From VAZQ01 sp963835165 (lineage in GTDB: Bacteria; Pseudomonadota; Alphaproteobacteria; Rhizobiales; Xanthobacteraceae): 64,000 bases of DNA. A program made the position numbers and the translations under genes. The notes beneath the pieces were generated by a model. The model was not told the origin of the DNA and made no database searches. It saw only the letters and a list, made by a program, of their open reading frames with translations. The DNA lies in contig CAWIGD010000044.1 of NCBI GenBank assembly GCA_963835165.1, forward strand, positions 1-64,000. Direction: 5' to 3'. Below are positions 1 to 12,782 of this stretch, piece after piece (the first letter of the stretch is position 1; every line of letters starts with the position of its first letter).

Positions 1-4
1 CGCC

Positions 5-1739
5 CTAATAGCCCGCGGCCAGCGCGCCGCGGGTGCGGTTGTCGGGCGCGCCGACGAGGCCGCCCGTGGTGACCAGGATCGAATTGGCCGAGGTCGGCGG
101 CAAACGCTCCGCCACGGTGTGGCCGCGTGCCTCCAGTGCGCGGATCAGGTCGGGCCGCAATCCGCGCTCGACCATAACCTCGTCGGGCAACCATTGATGA
201 TGGATGCGCGGCTCCGCGACCGCGTCCGCGATCGAGAGCTTGCGGTCGATCACATTGAGGATCACCTGCAGCACCGCGGTGATGATGCGGCTGCCGCCGG
301 GGGAGCCGGTGACGATGAACGGCTTGCCGTTCTTGAGCACGATGGTTGGCGTCATGGATGACAGCGGGCGCTTGCCGGGTCCCGGCGCGTTCGCCGCGCC
401 GCCCACCAGTCCGAACGCGTTGGGCGCGCCGGGCTTGGCGGCGAAATCGTCGAGCTCGTTGTTGAGCAGGATGCCGGTGCCGTCGGCGACAAGGCCGAGG
501 CCGTAGCTGAAATTGAGCGTCGTGGTATTCGAGACGGCGTTGCCGAAGCGGTCGACGACGGAGAAATGCGTCGTATTTCCCCCCTCGCGCAGCGTCGCGC
601 CGCCGGAATAAATGTCCCGCGCCGGCCGCGCCTGCGCGGCATTGATGCGCGCACGCAGCTTGGCGGCATAGTTCTTCGACAGCAGGCGCGCGAGCGGCGC
701 ATCGACGCTCGCGGGATCGCCGAGGAAGGTGGCGCGGTCGGCGTAGGCGAGCTTCATCGCCTCGATCATCAGGTGCAGCCGCCGCGCGTCATCCGCGGCA
801 AGATCGGGGTAGCCTTCCAGGATGTTGAGCATTTCGATCAGGATCACGCCCCCGGAGGAGGATGGCGGCATCGAGAGGACATCGTAGCCGCGATAGCGCC
901 CCCGTACCGGTGCATGCTCGACCACCCGATAGTTCTTGAGATCGTCGCGCGTCATCAGGCCGCCCGCGGCGCGCACGGCGGCTGACGATCTTCTCGGCGG
1001 TCGCACCCTCGTAGAACGCTTCCGGCCCCGACCGGGCGATCGCGGCAAGCGTATCGGCGAGGTCCCTCTGTACCAGGGTCGCGCCGGGACCGAGCACGCG
1101 GCCGTCGGCGAAGAAGATCTTCGCCGTGGACGGCCAGCGGGCCAGGCGCGCCTGCGAGCGCGGCAGCGAGTCCGCGGTATCGTCCTCGATCGGAATGCCC
1201 TCGCGCGCGAGCTGGATCGCCGGCGCGATCAACTGCGCCAGCGTGAATCGTCCCGAGCCGTATTTCGTGTGCGCGAGGGAGAGCCCCGCGACCGTGCCGG
1301 GTACGCCGATCGCCAGCGCGGAATCGCGCGACTTCTGCGGATCGGCCTCGCCCCGTTGGTCCAGGAAGATCTCGGGCGTGGTCGCGGCCGGCGCGGTTTC
1401 GCGGTAGTCGATCGCGGTGTCGAGATTGCGCCCGGCGAGGTGCACCAGCATGTAGCCGCCGCCACCGATATTGCCGGCGCGCGGATAGGTCACCGCCAGC
1501 GCAAAGCCGGTCGCGACGGCGGCATCGACCGCGTTGCCGCCCTGGCGCAGGATGTCGACCCCGATACGCGCGGCGCGCGCCTCCTGCGCCACCACCATCC
1601 CATGTTGCGCGGTGACCGCTGCGATCCGTCCGCCGGGCGCAGGCGCGGCATCGGGCAACGTGGAGTTCTGCGCTGCGAGCGGACCGAGGCAGATCGCAGA
1701 TGCAAGCAATGCAAGCAGGACTCGGCGGCCGACGATCAT
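5..1739 (-). CDS. ggt: Gamma-glutamyltransferase, frameshifted near 985
   Basis: Ntn-hydrolase that cleaves gamma-glutamyl bonds of glutathione and related peptides in the periplasm. The ATG at 1739 lies 8 bases after GGAG and opens a hydrophobic signal peptide; a TTG at 1751 is less likely. The N-terminal half runs in one frame to about 985 (ending ATAEKIVS) and the rest continues in the neighbouring frame (AVRAAGGLMTRDDL onward), as if one base had been inserted. The self-processing nucleophile lies in NTTHFSVVD near 555-580, followed by the usual NTTTLNFSYG stretch and, further on, RPLSSMTPTIV. The stop is TAG at 5-7, so the 3' end is complete. It is divergent from lemA. The family assignment is secure. 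Whether the frameshift is real is unknown; all catalytic parts are present across both frames. Confidence 0.9.
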
Positions 1740-1812
1740 CCGGTACTCCAAACTCTACGCCTCAAGGCGATCCACGCTTCAGGACCTGCACTCCCCGGAA
1801 GTTCCATCGGCG

Positions 1813-1840
1813 CGGACATCCGCCCCAACATCGCTATAAT
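1813..1840 (+). promoter_or_regulatory. Candidate sigma-70 promoter for lemA
   Basis: A perfect TATAAT at 1835-1840 is preceded, 16 bases upstream, by CGGACA (1813-1818), a partial match to TTGACA. It lies in the gap between the divergent ggt and lemA genes, about 130 bases before the lemA ATG. Only the -10 is strong, so this is a prediction. Confidence 0.4.
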
Positions 1841-1972
1841 GCTTCGCCACGTCCGAGGCGAGGGAGTCGCTGTCTGTACCAGCGTCATCGCTTCGGATTG
1901 CGCCGGCTGCGAATAGGCGGTAGCAGCGGCCGGCGTGCGCTGTGCCAGGGAAGTCAGTATGGGAGGTCTACC

Positions 1973-2587
1973 ATGAGCTACGCATCGAGCGTGCTGCGCC
2001 TTGCTCGCATTCCCGTGTTGGTCGCGGGTCTCGGCCTCTTGCTCGCGGGCTGCGGCGTCAACAACATTCCCAGCTATGACGAAGCGGCCAAGGCGAAGTG
2101 GTCGGACGTGCTCAATCAATATCAGCGCCGCGCCGATCTCATTCCCAATCTGGTCGAGACGGTGAAGGGCTACGCCGCGCAGGAGCGGCAGGTGCTCGAG
2201 GAAGTGATCAACGCGCGCGCGCGGGCGACCCAGGTTCAGGTGCAGATTCCGCCCGATATCGTCAACAATCCGGAAGCGTTCAAGCGCTTTCAGGACGCGC
2301 AGGCGCAACTCACCGGCGCGCTCGGACGGTTGCTGGCGGTTTCGGAGCGCTATCCCGATCTCAAATCGAACCAGAATTTTCTCGCGCTGCAATCGCAGCT
2401 CGAAGGCACGGAGAACCGCATCGCAGTGGCGCGCCGCGACTACATCGAGGCGGTGCGGCAGTACAACACGGAGCTGCGCACCTTTCCCGGCGTGATCTGG
2501 GCCTCCACGCTTTACAAGAACAACAAGCCGATGGAGACGTTCACCGTGGCGGAGGACGTGAAGACGCCGCCGCAGGTGAAATTCTGA
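1973..2587 (+). CDS. LemA family lipoprotein
   Basis: LemA-family protein of 204 residues. The ATG at 1973 follows a strong ribosome site (GGGAGGT, about 1961-1967). The N-terminus is a lipoprotein signal with lipobox LLAGC near residue 25, so the mature protein is probably anchored to a membrane by a lipidated Cys. The long-helix LemA core follows, with the family signature QYQRRADLIPNLVETVKGYA and a C-terminal NTELRTFPGVIWA-like segment. The biochemical role of LemA proteins is not established. The gene is followed by two TPM-domain genes, a very common LemA-TPM-TPM arrangement, which suggests a joint envelope function. The interval to the next gene contains a 9-bp hairpin that could reduce read-through. 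Confidence 0.9.
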   Translation: MSYASSVLRLARIPVLVAGLGLLLAGCGVNNIPSYDEAAKAKWSDVLNQYQRRADLIPNLVETVKGYAAQERQVLEEVINARARATQVQVQIPPDIVNNPEAFKRFQDAQAQLTGALGRLLAVSERYPDLKSNQNFLALQSQLEGTENRIAVARRDYIEAVRQYNTELRTFPGVIWASTLYKNNKPMETFTVAEDVKTPPQVKF

Positions 2588-2649
2588 GCGCACCAGCATG
2601 GACGCAAGGCGCGCATCACATTGTCGCGCGCATCCTTACTGCGCACCCG

Positions 2650-3489
2650 GTGTATTCCCTCTCCCCGCCCGGGAGAGGGAGCCGACCGGGTTCGCCGCCC
2701 GTTCCTGCGGCCGTATCTCGGTCCGGCGGAGCGCGCCTCGCACTGACTGCCTTCCTGACGCTTCTGCTCCTCCTCCCGGCGCTCGCGCTCGACTTCCCCG
2801 CGCTCACCGGGCGCGTGGTGGACGATGCCAATATTCTCGACCCGCAAACGCGGGCGGTTCTCACCGACAAGCTCGCCGCGTTCGAAGCCAAGACCACCGA
2901 CCAGCTCGTGGTGGTGACGCTGAAATCGCTGCAAGGGACCTCGGTCGAGGATTTCGGCGTCGAGCTCGGCCGCCGCTGGCAGATCGGTCAGAAAGGCAAG
3001 AACAACGGTGTGCTGCTGATCGTGGCGCCGAACGAGCGCAAGGTGCGCATCGAAGTGGGCTACGGGCTCGAGGGCGCGCTCACCGATGCCGTTTCGCGGC
3101 TTATCATCGAGAATGCGATCACCCCGCGCTTTCGCGCCGGTGATTTCGCCGGCGGCATCACGCGTGGCGTCGACGACATCGTCAGCGTGCTGACTGGCGA
3201 CGCCGCCGAATGGCAGCAGCGTGCCGCCAAGCGGCCCGAACCGACGACGCGCTGGGATTCGATCCTGATCATGCTGCTGGTTTTCGCAGTGTTCGGATTC
3301 GTATTCCTTACGCTCGTCGGCACCATCCCGCGGAACGGCGGTCGGGGGAGGTCGCGCGGGGGGTGGTCGAGCGGCTCGTCTGCGGGGTCGGGCTGGTCCT
3401 CCGGCTCCTCCGACGGCGGGTTTTCCGGCGGCGGGTTTTCCGGCGGTGGCGGATCGTTCGGCGGCGGCGGGTCGTCGGGAAGCTGGTGA
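2650..3489 (+). CDS. TPM-domain (YgcG-like) secreted/membrane protein
   Basis: The protein has a hydrophobic leader (ALTAFLTLLLLLPALAL) and then a TPM domain (LTGRVVDDANILDP... through GYGLEGALTDA...IIENAITPRFRAGDF). One transmembrane helix follows (ILIMLLVFAVFGFVFL), and the tail is very rich in Gly and Ser, ending in repeats of GGGFSGGGGSFGGGGSSG. This is the classic YgcG layout. No ATG precedes the leader in frame; GTG at 2650 is the nearest usable start, and a repeat palindrome (2657-2679) lies just inside it, so the 5' end may have been altered by insertion of that repeat. It lies 62 bases after lemA and just before a second TPM gene. TPM domains occur with photosystem II repair factors and envelope proteins; the function here is unknown. 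Confidence 0.8.
   Translation: MYSLSPPGRGSRPGSPPVPAAVSRSGGARLALTAFLTLLLLLPALALDFPALTGRVVDDANILDPQTRAVLTDKLAAFEAKTTDQLVVVTLKSLQGTSVEDFGVELGRRWQIGQKGKNNGVLLIVAPNERKVRIEVGYGLEGALTDAVSRLIIENAITPRFRAGDFAGGITRGVDDIVSVLTGDAAEWQQRAAKRPEPTTRWDSILIMLLVFAVFGFVFLTLVGTIPRNGGRGRSRGGWSSGSSAGSGWSSGSSDGGFSGGGFSGGGGSFGGGGSSGSW
2657..2679. repeat. CCCTCTCCC/GGGAGAGGG hairpin repeat
   Basis: Perfect 9-bp inverted repeat (2657-2665 and 2671-2679) with a 5-base loop. Short palindromes of this CTCTCCCC...GGGGAGAG type are common between genes in Rhizobiales. Here it separates lemA from the TPM gene and falls over the only plausible start region of the latter. Confidence 0.7.
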
Positions 3490-3497
3490 AGGGTGCG

Positions 3498-4105
3498 ATG
3501 ATCTCGCAGGCCGACAAGGATCGTATCGGGGACGCCATCAGCGCGGCGGAGGCCAAGACGTCAGGCGAAATCTTCTGCGTCATCGCGCGGCATTCGAGCG
3601 ACTATCGCCTGGTGCCGGTCGCGTGGGCCGCGGCTGTTGCGCTCGCCGTGCCGGCGCCGTTGATCTATCTCACGCTCTGGCCGGCCTCGCTCATCTATCT
3701 CATTCAACTCGTCGTCTTCATCGTCGTGGCGCCGGGCTCTCGCTGCCGGGTATCCGCTTCCATATCGTGCCGCGCCGCACCAAGCATGAACGCGCGCATA
3801 CCGAGGCCATGCAGCAATTCTTCGCCCAGGGCCTGCACCAGACCGAGAATCGGACGGGAGTGCTGATCTTTGCCTCGGTCGCCGAGCGCTATGCCGAGAT
3901 CGTGGCCGATCGCGGCATCTACGCCAAAGTGACGCCGCAGGTATGGGATCAGGCGGTCGCGGCGTTGATCGCAGGGATAAGCCAGGGACGGACTGCCGAC
4001 GGCTTCATCGCTGCGATCGAGCAGTGCGGCGCAGTGCTGGCGGAGCACTTCCCGCCCGGCGTGCTCAACCCCGACGAGCTGCCGAACAAGCTGGTGGAGA
4101 TTTGA
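3498..4105 (+). CDS. Second TPM-domain membrane protein, frameshifted near 3740
   Basis: Starts at ATG 3498, eight bases after the preceding TPM gene, so the two are probably translated together. The N-terminus reads ISQADKDRIGDAISAAEAKTSGEI, typical of the small TPM protein in LemA clusters, followed by two hydrophobic segments (VPVAWAAAVALAVPAPLIYLTLWPA and LIYLIQLVVFIVV). After about 3740 the frame must change, consistent with one missing base, to continue GLSLPGIRFHIVPRRTKHERAHTEAMQQFFAQG... to the TGA at 4105. The C-terminal part carries the TGVLIFASVAERYAEIVADRGI motif expected in this family. The break falls inside a membrane segment. Function unknown; linked by context to LemA. Confidence 0.8.
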
Positions 4106-4163
4106 TGCCGTGACCCCGTCTACCTGCGCGCGACTACTTTTGGGTGGATGATATCGGCTGCGT

Positions 4164-5210
4164 CTACGACTTTCCGGATTCGTCGAGGAAGGCCTGCACC
4201 GCTTCGAACAGCATCAGGCGGTTCTTCTCCATCATGATCGTGTGTGTGCCTTCGGGCAGTTGGACGTAGCGCTTGCCAGGTGCGTTGACCAGCAGCGGGA
4301 ACAAGGTCTGCGCCATATAGGCCGGCGTGTCGCGGTCCCACTCGGCATGGACGAGCAGGGTCGGCACGGTGATCTTGCCCGGGTCGTAATAGGGTTTGCC
4401 CGCCGAGAAGAACTCGTCGCCGTCCTGCTGCACGCCGTTCGGCGCGCGCAGCGCCGGGGGCGTCATCTTGGCCCCCACCGGATCGGTGGCGAAAGTGGCG
4501 TCGGCCCAGCTCTCGAACCAGCCGGCCGGGATCAGGGTCGCCTTCTTGTCCTCGGGCACGCCGGTCAGCCAGCGGCTCTTCGCCTGCTCGCGCGCGACCG
4601 CGCGGTAGGCGCCGAGCGGGCCGGCCGGCCGCGAGAGCGATGGTGTCGTTCGAATCCACGCCGGCGCATAGAGCACGAGGCGCTCGACCTTGCCGGGGTT
4701 CTCGGTGGTGTAAGTCGCCATCAGCGTGGTCCCCCACGACCAGCCCAACAGGTTGAGGCGCGGGATGCTGCGGCGCTTGAGAATGAAATCGACGACCGCC
4801 GAGATATCCTTGACGGCGGTGACGCCGCGCACGACCGGCGCATTGGCGTCGGGTTTGTCGTCCATCTCCCGCGGTCGTGTGGATTTGCCGTAGCCGCGGA
4901 TGTCGAGCAGGTAGACGTCGTAGCCGCGCGCGGCGATGTAGTCCATCCACGACATGCCGTCGAGCTTGAGGTCGAACGACGTGTGGGCGGGGTAGGTCGC
5001 GCCGTGCACGAACAACAGCGTGCGCTCGGGTCGGAATGCGGTCATGTCGGCCGGGCGCTTGTTGCGCACGTAGATTTCAATGCCGGGTTCCGACGGCACC
5101 ATCATCTCTTCCATGACGACCTTCGGAGTTTGCGCCAAAGCCTGCGGGGCGCCGACTTGCGTGGTGAATGCTGCCGCGATGACGGCAGTGAGCAAATAGA
5201 CTGGTCTCAT
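4164..5210 (-). CDS. Exported alpha/beta hydrolase
   Basis: Serine hydrolase of the alpha/beta fold, 348 residues. ATG at 5210 with GGAGG seven bases upstream; signal peptide ending near QALAQ. The nucleophile elbow is GWSWGT, the oxyanion region LLFVHGATYPA, the likely acid Asp sits in HAEWDRDTP and the catalytic His in PEGTHTIM near the C-terminus. Similar exported hydrolases include esterases and lactonases; substrate cannot be told from sequence. It lies 19 bases downstream of the AhpD-like gene on the same strand and is probably co-transcribed with it. Confidence 0.85.
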   Translation of the reverse strand: MRPVYLLTAVIAAAFTTQVGAPQALAQTPKVVMEEMMVPSEPGIEIYVRNKRPADMTAFRPERTLLFVHGATYPAHTSFDLKLDGMSWMDYIAARGYDVYLLDIRGYGKSTRPREMDDKPDANAPVVRGVTAVKDISAVVDFILKRRSIPRLNLLGWSWGTTLMATYTTENPGKVERLVLYAPAWIRTTPSLSRPAGPLGAYRAVAREQAKSRWLTGVPEDKKATLIPAGWFESWADATFATDPVGAKMTPPALRAPNGVQQDGDEFFSAGKPYYDPGKITVPTLLVHAEWDRDTPAYMAQTLFPLLVNAPGKRYVQLPEGTHTIMMEKNRLMLFEAVQAFLDESGKS

Positions 5211-5229
5211 CTTGTCCTCCCTGTCGCCG

Positions 5230-5898
5230 CTATCTTGCCTGCCCGTGATAGACGCTGTTCGGCCGCATGTCGGTCGCCGAGGCAAGCCGGTTGGTCATAT
5301 TGTAGAACGCGGCGACCGAGGCGATATCCCAGATGTCGCGATCGTTGAACCCGGCGCGGCGCAGACGCGCGCGATCCTCCTCCTCCACCTCCCAAGGCTG
5401 GGTCGTGAGCTTCACGGCGAAATCGAGCATCGCGCGCTGACGCTTGTCGAGCCTCGCGGCGCGATAATTCATCACCATCATCTCCCCCAGCACGGGGCCG
5501 CCGAGCTGACGGACCGCGTTGCCGTGGGCGGTGATGCAATAGAAGCAACGGTTTTGCGACGACACCACGGTGGCGATCATCTCGATTTCGAGCTTGGAAA
5601 GACTGGCGGCGTTTTGCACCAGCTCCTGGCGGTAGTCGACGAACGCCTGCAGCTTGGCGTCGTCGAAGGCAAACGCCTTGAGCACATTGGGCACGAAGCC
5701 CAGCTTTTCGTCGCACTTCTTGAAGTAGGCATCCATCTCCGGCGAGAGCTCTCCCGGTGGCAGCTTGAGCGCCGTGATCTTGACGTCATCCTCTGCGCCG
5801 GTATGCGGCGCAGGCTGTGCCTTGGCAGCCTTGATGACCGGTGAGCGGCGGGTAGCAGCAGGTCGCCTCTTGGCGGCGTTCTTCGTCGGTTGGGGCAC
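5230..5898 (-). CDS. Peroxidase-related AhpD/CMD-family protein
   Basis: Carboxymuconolactone decarboxylase/AhpD-like protein, 222 residues. The first 35 residues are a basic, Ala/Pro-rich extension (KNAAKRRPAATRRSP), then the family core with EKLGFVPNVLKAFA and the redox motif CFYCITAHG, whose CxxC and following His form the peroxidase site in AhpD relatives. The C-terminus has the usual DIWDIASVAAFYNMTNRLA helix. This subgroup is often called a uncharacterised peroxidase-related enzyme. Probably first gene of a two-gene unit with the downstream hydrolase. GGGAGA lies upstream of the ATG at 5898. Confidence 0.88.
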   Translation of the reverse strand: MPQPTKNAAKRRPAATRRSPVIKAAKAQPAPHTGAEDDVKITALKLPPGELSPEMDAYFKKCDEKLGFVPNVLKAFAFDDAKLQAFVDYRQELVQNAASLSKLEIEMIATVVSSQNRCFYCITAHGNAVRQLGGPVLGEMMVMNYRAARLDKRQRAMLDFAVKLTTQPWEVEEEDRARLRRAGFNDRDIWDIASVAAFYNMTNRLASATDMRPNSVYHGQAR

Positions 5899-6101
5899 GG
5901 GCGTCTCCCTGTCGTGGAATGGCCGATCCTACCGTTTTTGACCGCGGAGCGGTATCCGCTCCAAGGCGGTCGAAACTTAGCGCTCGACGCCGCAGCCTCG
6001 ATGAGAAAGACTTGAGTGCGACATGGGAAATACTTGAGGCGGCATGGACTTGAACCTCAAGCACGCCGTGCGCTCACGTAGGTGCGCCGAGGAAAAACGA
6101 C

Positions 6102-9100
6102 ATGGTAGCCGCCGAGCTTCCCGGCACCGATGAAGAGCGGGCCGAAGCGGCGCTGATCGCCGCGGCGGGCAAAATCCTGCGCGCCGGCCATCGCGAGGTT
6201 CCGGAGGATTTCATCGCCGGGATTTTTGCCCACGCGGCCCCGAAGATCTTCTGCGCTACGACCCGCGCCAGCTCGCCGAACTTGCCGCCGACGCCTGGTC
6301 CCTGCTCGCCGTGCGCAAGCCGGGCGTGCCGAACATCCGCCTCGATACGGTGGCGCCGCGCGGAGAGCGAGAGCGGCGGCGCAACGAGTCGGTGCTCGAG
6401 ATCGTCAACGACGACATGCCGTTCCTGGTCGACTCGGTGCTGGCGGAGTTGGCCGAACGCGGCATCGACGTTCGCTTCGTCGTGCATCCCGTTCTGGCCG
6501 TCACGCGCGACGCGGCGGGCCGTCTCACCGCCCTCAAAGAGGCCAAAGCCGCTCCCGGGATGCCGCGCGAGAGCGTCATCTACATCCATCTCGAACCGAT
6601 CGATGACGAGGCGCGCCGCGCCGACATCGTCGCGGCCATCGAGCGGGTGCTTGCCGACATCCGCCTCTGCGTTGCCGACTGGCGGCCGATGATGAAGCGC
6701 GTCGAGGATGTGATCGTCGAGCTCGAAACCCACCCTCCGCCGGTGCCGGCGGACGAGATCGCCGAAGCTGTCGCATTTCTCGCGTGGCTCATCGACAACA
6801 ACTTCACCTTCCTCGGCGTTCGCGATTACAAGTTCAGCGCCGGCGAGGATGCGCTCGAGCCCGTGTTCGAAACCGGGCTCGGCATTTTGCGCGCCCGCGA
6901 CGTGGGGGTGGTCCAGCGCTGGAACCAGCCGCTCGTGATCACGCCCGGAGATCCGGGCGCTCCTGCAGGAGCCGACGCTGCTCATCGTCACCAAATCCGC
7001 AGGTCGCTCGCGCGTCCACCGGCGCGTCTATATGGACTATGTGGGCGTGAAGCGCTTCGACCACGGCGGCAAGCTCATCGGCGAGCTGCCGTATCGTCGG
7101 CCTGTTCACCTCCACCGCCTATACGCGCTCGACGCGGACCATCCCCTATCTGCGCCACAAGGTCGATGCGGTGCTCGCGCGTGCCGGCTTCGACCCCGAC
7201 GGGCATTCGGGCAAGGCGCTGGTGAATGTGCTGGAGAGTTACCCGCGCGACGAGCTTTTCCAGCTCGACGAGAACACGCTCTACCATTTCGCCATGGCGG
7301 TGCTGCAGCTCGACGAACGGCCGCGCGTGCGGGTGTTGCCGCGCCACGACCGCTTCGATCGCTACATTTCCGTCCTCGTCTACGTACCGCGCGAGCGCTA
7401 CGACAGCGACGTGCGCAAGGAGATCGGCGATTATCTCGCCCGCGTCTACAAGGGCCGAGTGAGCGCGTTCCATCCGTTCTTTCCCGAAGGTCCGCTCGTC
7501 CGTGTCCATTTCATCATCGCCGTTTCGCCGGGCCACGTGCCTAATCCGGATCGCGCGAGTCTCGAGCGTGCGGTCGAGGCGATCGTGCGCACCTGGATCG
7601 ACAAGCTCGGCGAGGAATTGGCACGCATCTATGATCCGGTGCGGGCGCGCGCGCTGTTGGAGCGTTATCGCGATGCCTTTTCCGACGGCTATCGCGAAAA
7701 TTATTCTCCTGCCGCGACCGTCGACGACATCCGGATCATGGAGGGCTTGTCGCCGGGCCGGCCACTGGGCGTCGACTTTCACCGTCGCGCCGGGGATCAC
7801 GGCAACGCCGTTGGATTGAAGATATGGAGCTACCAGCGGCCAATTCCGCTGTCCGAGCGCGTGCCCGTGCTCGAGAATATGGGCTTCAAGGTCGTGGACG
7901 AGCGTACCTATCAGATCGCTCGCCACGTCGCGGACGACGCCAAAGCCAAATCCGACGTCTGGCTCCACGACATGCTGCTCGAGCGCGCCGACGGGCGTGC
8001 GGTCGACCTCAAGTCCATCAAGCAGGGCCTCGAGGCGGCCTTCCTGGTGGTGATGGGCGGCGGTGCCGAGAACGACGGTTACAACGCGCTCGTGCTGGCG
8101 GCGGGGATGATGTGGCGCGACGTGGCGTTGATCCGCACCGTTTCGCGCTTTCTGCGGCAGATCCGCGTGCCCTATTCCCAGGACTATATGTGGACGACGT
8201 TGGTCAAGCACGCAGCCATCGCCGCCGACATTCTGCGCCTGTTCCAGGCGCGTTTCGATCCGCGCCCCGATCAATCGGCAGACGAGCGCAAGGCACATGA
8301 GGCCGAAGCCGCCGCGGCCATCGAAGCCGCGCTGCAAGCGGTGGCGAGCCTCGATGAGGACCGCATCCTGCGCCGCTTCGTCAACGCGGTGCAGGCGGCC
8401 ATCCGCACCAATTTCTATCAGATCGGCGCCGACGGGTTGCCGAAACACCTCATCGCGCTCAAGTTCGCAAGCCGCGCACTCGATGGTTTGGCGCCGCCGC
8501 GCCCGCTCTATGAGATTTTCGTCTACTCGCCGCGGGTCGAGGGGGTGCATCTGCGCTTCGGCAAGGTCGCGCGCGGCGGCATCCGTTGGTCGGACCGTCC
8601 GCAGGACTTCCGCACCGAAATCCTCGGCCTGGTCAAGGCCCAGCAGGTGAAGAACGCTGTCATCGTCCCCGTCGGCGCCAAGGGCGGCTTCGTGCCGAAG
8701 CTGCTGCCGGCGGGCGGAACCCGGGAAGCGGTGCAGGCCGAGGGCACGGCGGCGTACAAGCTGTTCATCTCGACCCTGCTTGATATCACCGACAATCTCG
8801 GTCCCCAGGGCGTGATTCCGCCTGCCAATGTCCTGCGCCATGACGACGACGATCCTTATCTCGTGGTCGCGGCCGACAAGGGCACGGCAACGTTCTCCGA
8901 CATCGCCAATGCGATCGCGCAGGAGCATGGCTTCTGGCTCGACGACGCCTTCGCCTCCGGCGGCTCGGCCGGCTACGACCACAAGAAGATGGGGATCACC
9001 GCCCGCGGCGCCTGGGAATCGGTCAAGCGCCACTTCCGCGAGATGGACGTCGACATCGGCAAGACGCCGTTCACCGTTGTCGGCATCGGCGACATGTCGG

Positions 9101-10956
9101 GTGACGTGTTCGGCAACGGCATGCTGCGGGAGAGAACGATCAAGCTCGTCGCCGCTTTCGACCACCGCGACATCTTCATCGACCCGGCTCCCGATCCCGA
9201 CAGGAGCTTCGACGAGCGCCGGCGTCTGTTCGATCTCCCGCGCTCGAGCTGGCAGGATTACGATCCAAAGCTCATTTCCAAGGGCGGCGGCGTATTCTCG
9301 CGCGCGCTGAAGGAGATCGCGCTCTCCGACGAGGCGCGCGCGGCGCTGGATTTGAACACGCCCAAGGCGACGCCGCAGGAGGTGATCAGGGCGATCCTGA
9401 AAGCGCCGGTGGATCTGATTTTCTTCGGCGGGATCGGCACCTATGTGCGCGCATCGGCCGAGACCGACGAGGCGGTGGGCGATCGCGCCAATGATCCGGT
9501 CCGCATCACCGGCGCCGATATACGTTCCAAGGTGATCGGGGAGGGCGCCAATCTCGGCATGACGCAGCGCGGCCGCGTCGAGGCGGCGCTGCGAGGCATC
9601 AGGCTCAACACCGATGCCATCGACAACTCGGCGGGCGTGAATACCTCGGACCTCGAGGTCAATCTCAAGATCGCGCTGGCGACGCCGATGCGCGACGGCC
9701 GGCTCTCGCGCGAGGCCCGCAATGCGCTCCTTGCCGCCATGACCGACGACGTGGCGGCACTGGTGCTGCGCAACAACTATCTGCAGCCGTTGGCGATCTC
9801 GCTGGCCGAGCGGCGCGGGCTCGAGGATCTCGGCTTCGAGCAGCGCCTGATGCAGACGCTGGAAACCGCGGGCGAGCTCGATCGAGCGGTCGAGTTCCTG
9901 CCCGACGACAAGGAGATCGCCGAGCGCAGGAGGCGCTCGCAGGCACTCACGCGCCCCGAGCTGGCGGTGCTGCTGGCCTATGCCAAGCTCGCGCTCCACC
10001 ACGAGCTTCTGCAATCGAATGTGCCGGACGATCCCTATCTCGGCCGCGAGCTCGGCCGCTATTTCCCCGGAGCGGTCACCGAGCAATTCCCGGATGCGGT
10101 CGAGCACCATCGGCTGCGGCGCGACATCATCGCCACGCAGCTTGCCAATTCCATGGTCAATCGCGGCGGTCCCTCGCTGCTGGTGCGCATCGCCGATCAG
10201 ACCGGCGCCTCGGCGGCAAGCATCGCCGCCGCCTTTGCCGCCGTGCGCGACAGCTACGGGATGACCGCGCTCAATGGCGAGATCGACGCGCTCGACAACA
10301 AGATCTCCGGCAAGCTGCAGCTCGCGCTCTATCAGGCGGTGCAGGATCTGCTGCTCGACCGGCTGGTCTGGTTCCTGCGCAACGTCGATCTCACGCAGGG
10401 GCTCGCGTCCATCGTCGCGCACTATCGCGACGGCATTGCAGCAGTGGAGGCCGTCCTCGACGACGTGCTGCCGGAAGCGGCCGCTGCCGCGCGCGGGGAG
10501 CGCGAGGCCGAGCTGCGGAGGGAAGGCGTGCCGCCCGAGCTCGCGCGCCGTCTCGCCACGTTGCGGGTGCTGGTCGCCGCGCCCGATATCGTGATGGTCG
10601 CCGACCGCGCGGGCCAGAATATCGCCGAGGTCGCGGCCACCTATTTCGCCGCCGAAGCGTTCTTCCGTCTCGACCAGATCGTCGGCGCCGCCCGCGGCAT
10701 CGTGATCTCGGACTATTTCGACCGGCTCGCGCTCGACCGCGCGCTCAATTCGATCGGCGACGCCGAGCGGCGGCTCACCGCCGCCATGGCGGGCAACGGC
10801 GTGGCCGGAGCGAATGCGGTGGAGGCCTGGGTCGCGCCCCGCAAGGCCGCGGTCGACCGCATCCGCATGTCGGTGCACGAGATCGCCAATTCCGGGCTGA
10901 CGCTCTCGAAGCTCTCGGTGGCGGCGAGCCTGTTGGGCGATCTCGTCAAGAATTGA
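6102..10956 (+). CDS. NAD-specific glutamate dehydrogenase (large), three frameshifts
   Basis: Large GDH of the 180-kDa class, about 1,618 codons, which oxidises glutamate to 2-oxoglutarate using NAD. The ATG at 6102 follows GAGGAAAA. The frame changes three times near the start: at about 6240 (CCCC run), 6956 (GGG run) and 7093. From 7100 it runs unbroken for over 1,260 codons. The N-terminal regulatory part includes ESVLEIVNDDMPFLVDSV and NNFTFLGVRDYKF. The catalytic part includes GGIRWSDRPQDFRTEILGL, PVGAKGGFVPK with the catalytic Lys region, FGNGMLRE and IGEGANLGMTQ, ending in a long helical C-terminus. Each break is one base and domain order is otherwise intact, so sequencing error is the simplest explanation. 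It is monocistronic and convergent with purH. Confidence 0.92.
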
Positions 10957-11040
10957 CGGCGATGCCGGCCCCGCACATTCCCACCTAGCGCCTTGTGCGC
11001 CCCTGCGGAGGCAAACGCCCGCGGCACCTTCGCGGCTGGA

Positions 11041-12633
<1,593 letters not shown>

Positions 12634-12782
12634 GATGCCTTGGCGAATGTCACAACGGGGATTGTCATGCCCGGAACGCGACATCCAGTAATCACTGGCC
12701 GCGCGACGAGGCAAGGGTCCTGCCGAATTTCATTCTGTGGATACCGGATGTCCGTTGTCGTGGGCGCGACAGCAATCAAGGG

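Noticed and set aside
5990..6070. tRNA-like stretch before glutamate dehydrogenase
   Set aside because: A TTGAACCTC-like string caught the eye, but no acceptor stem, anticodon arm or T-arm can be folded. No tRNA, rRNA or CRISPR array was found in the window.
7075..10878. A 1,267-codon open frame on the minus strand
   Set aside because: It lies opposite the glutamate dehydrogenase gene. Its Arg/His/Asp-rich composition and lack of motifs are typical of antisense frames in GC-rich DNA.
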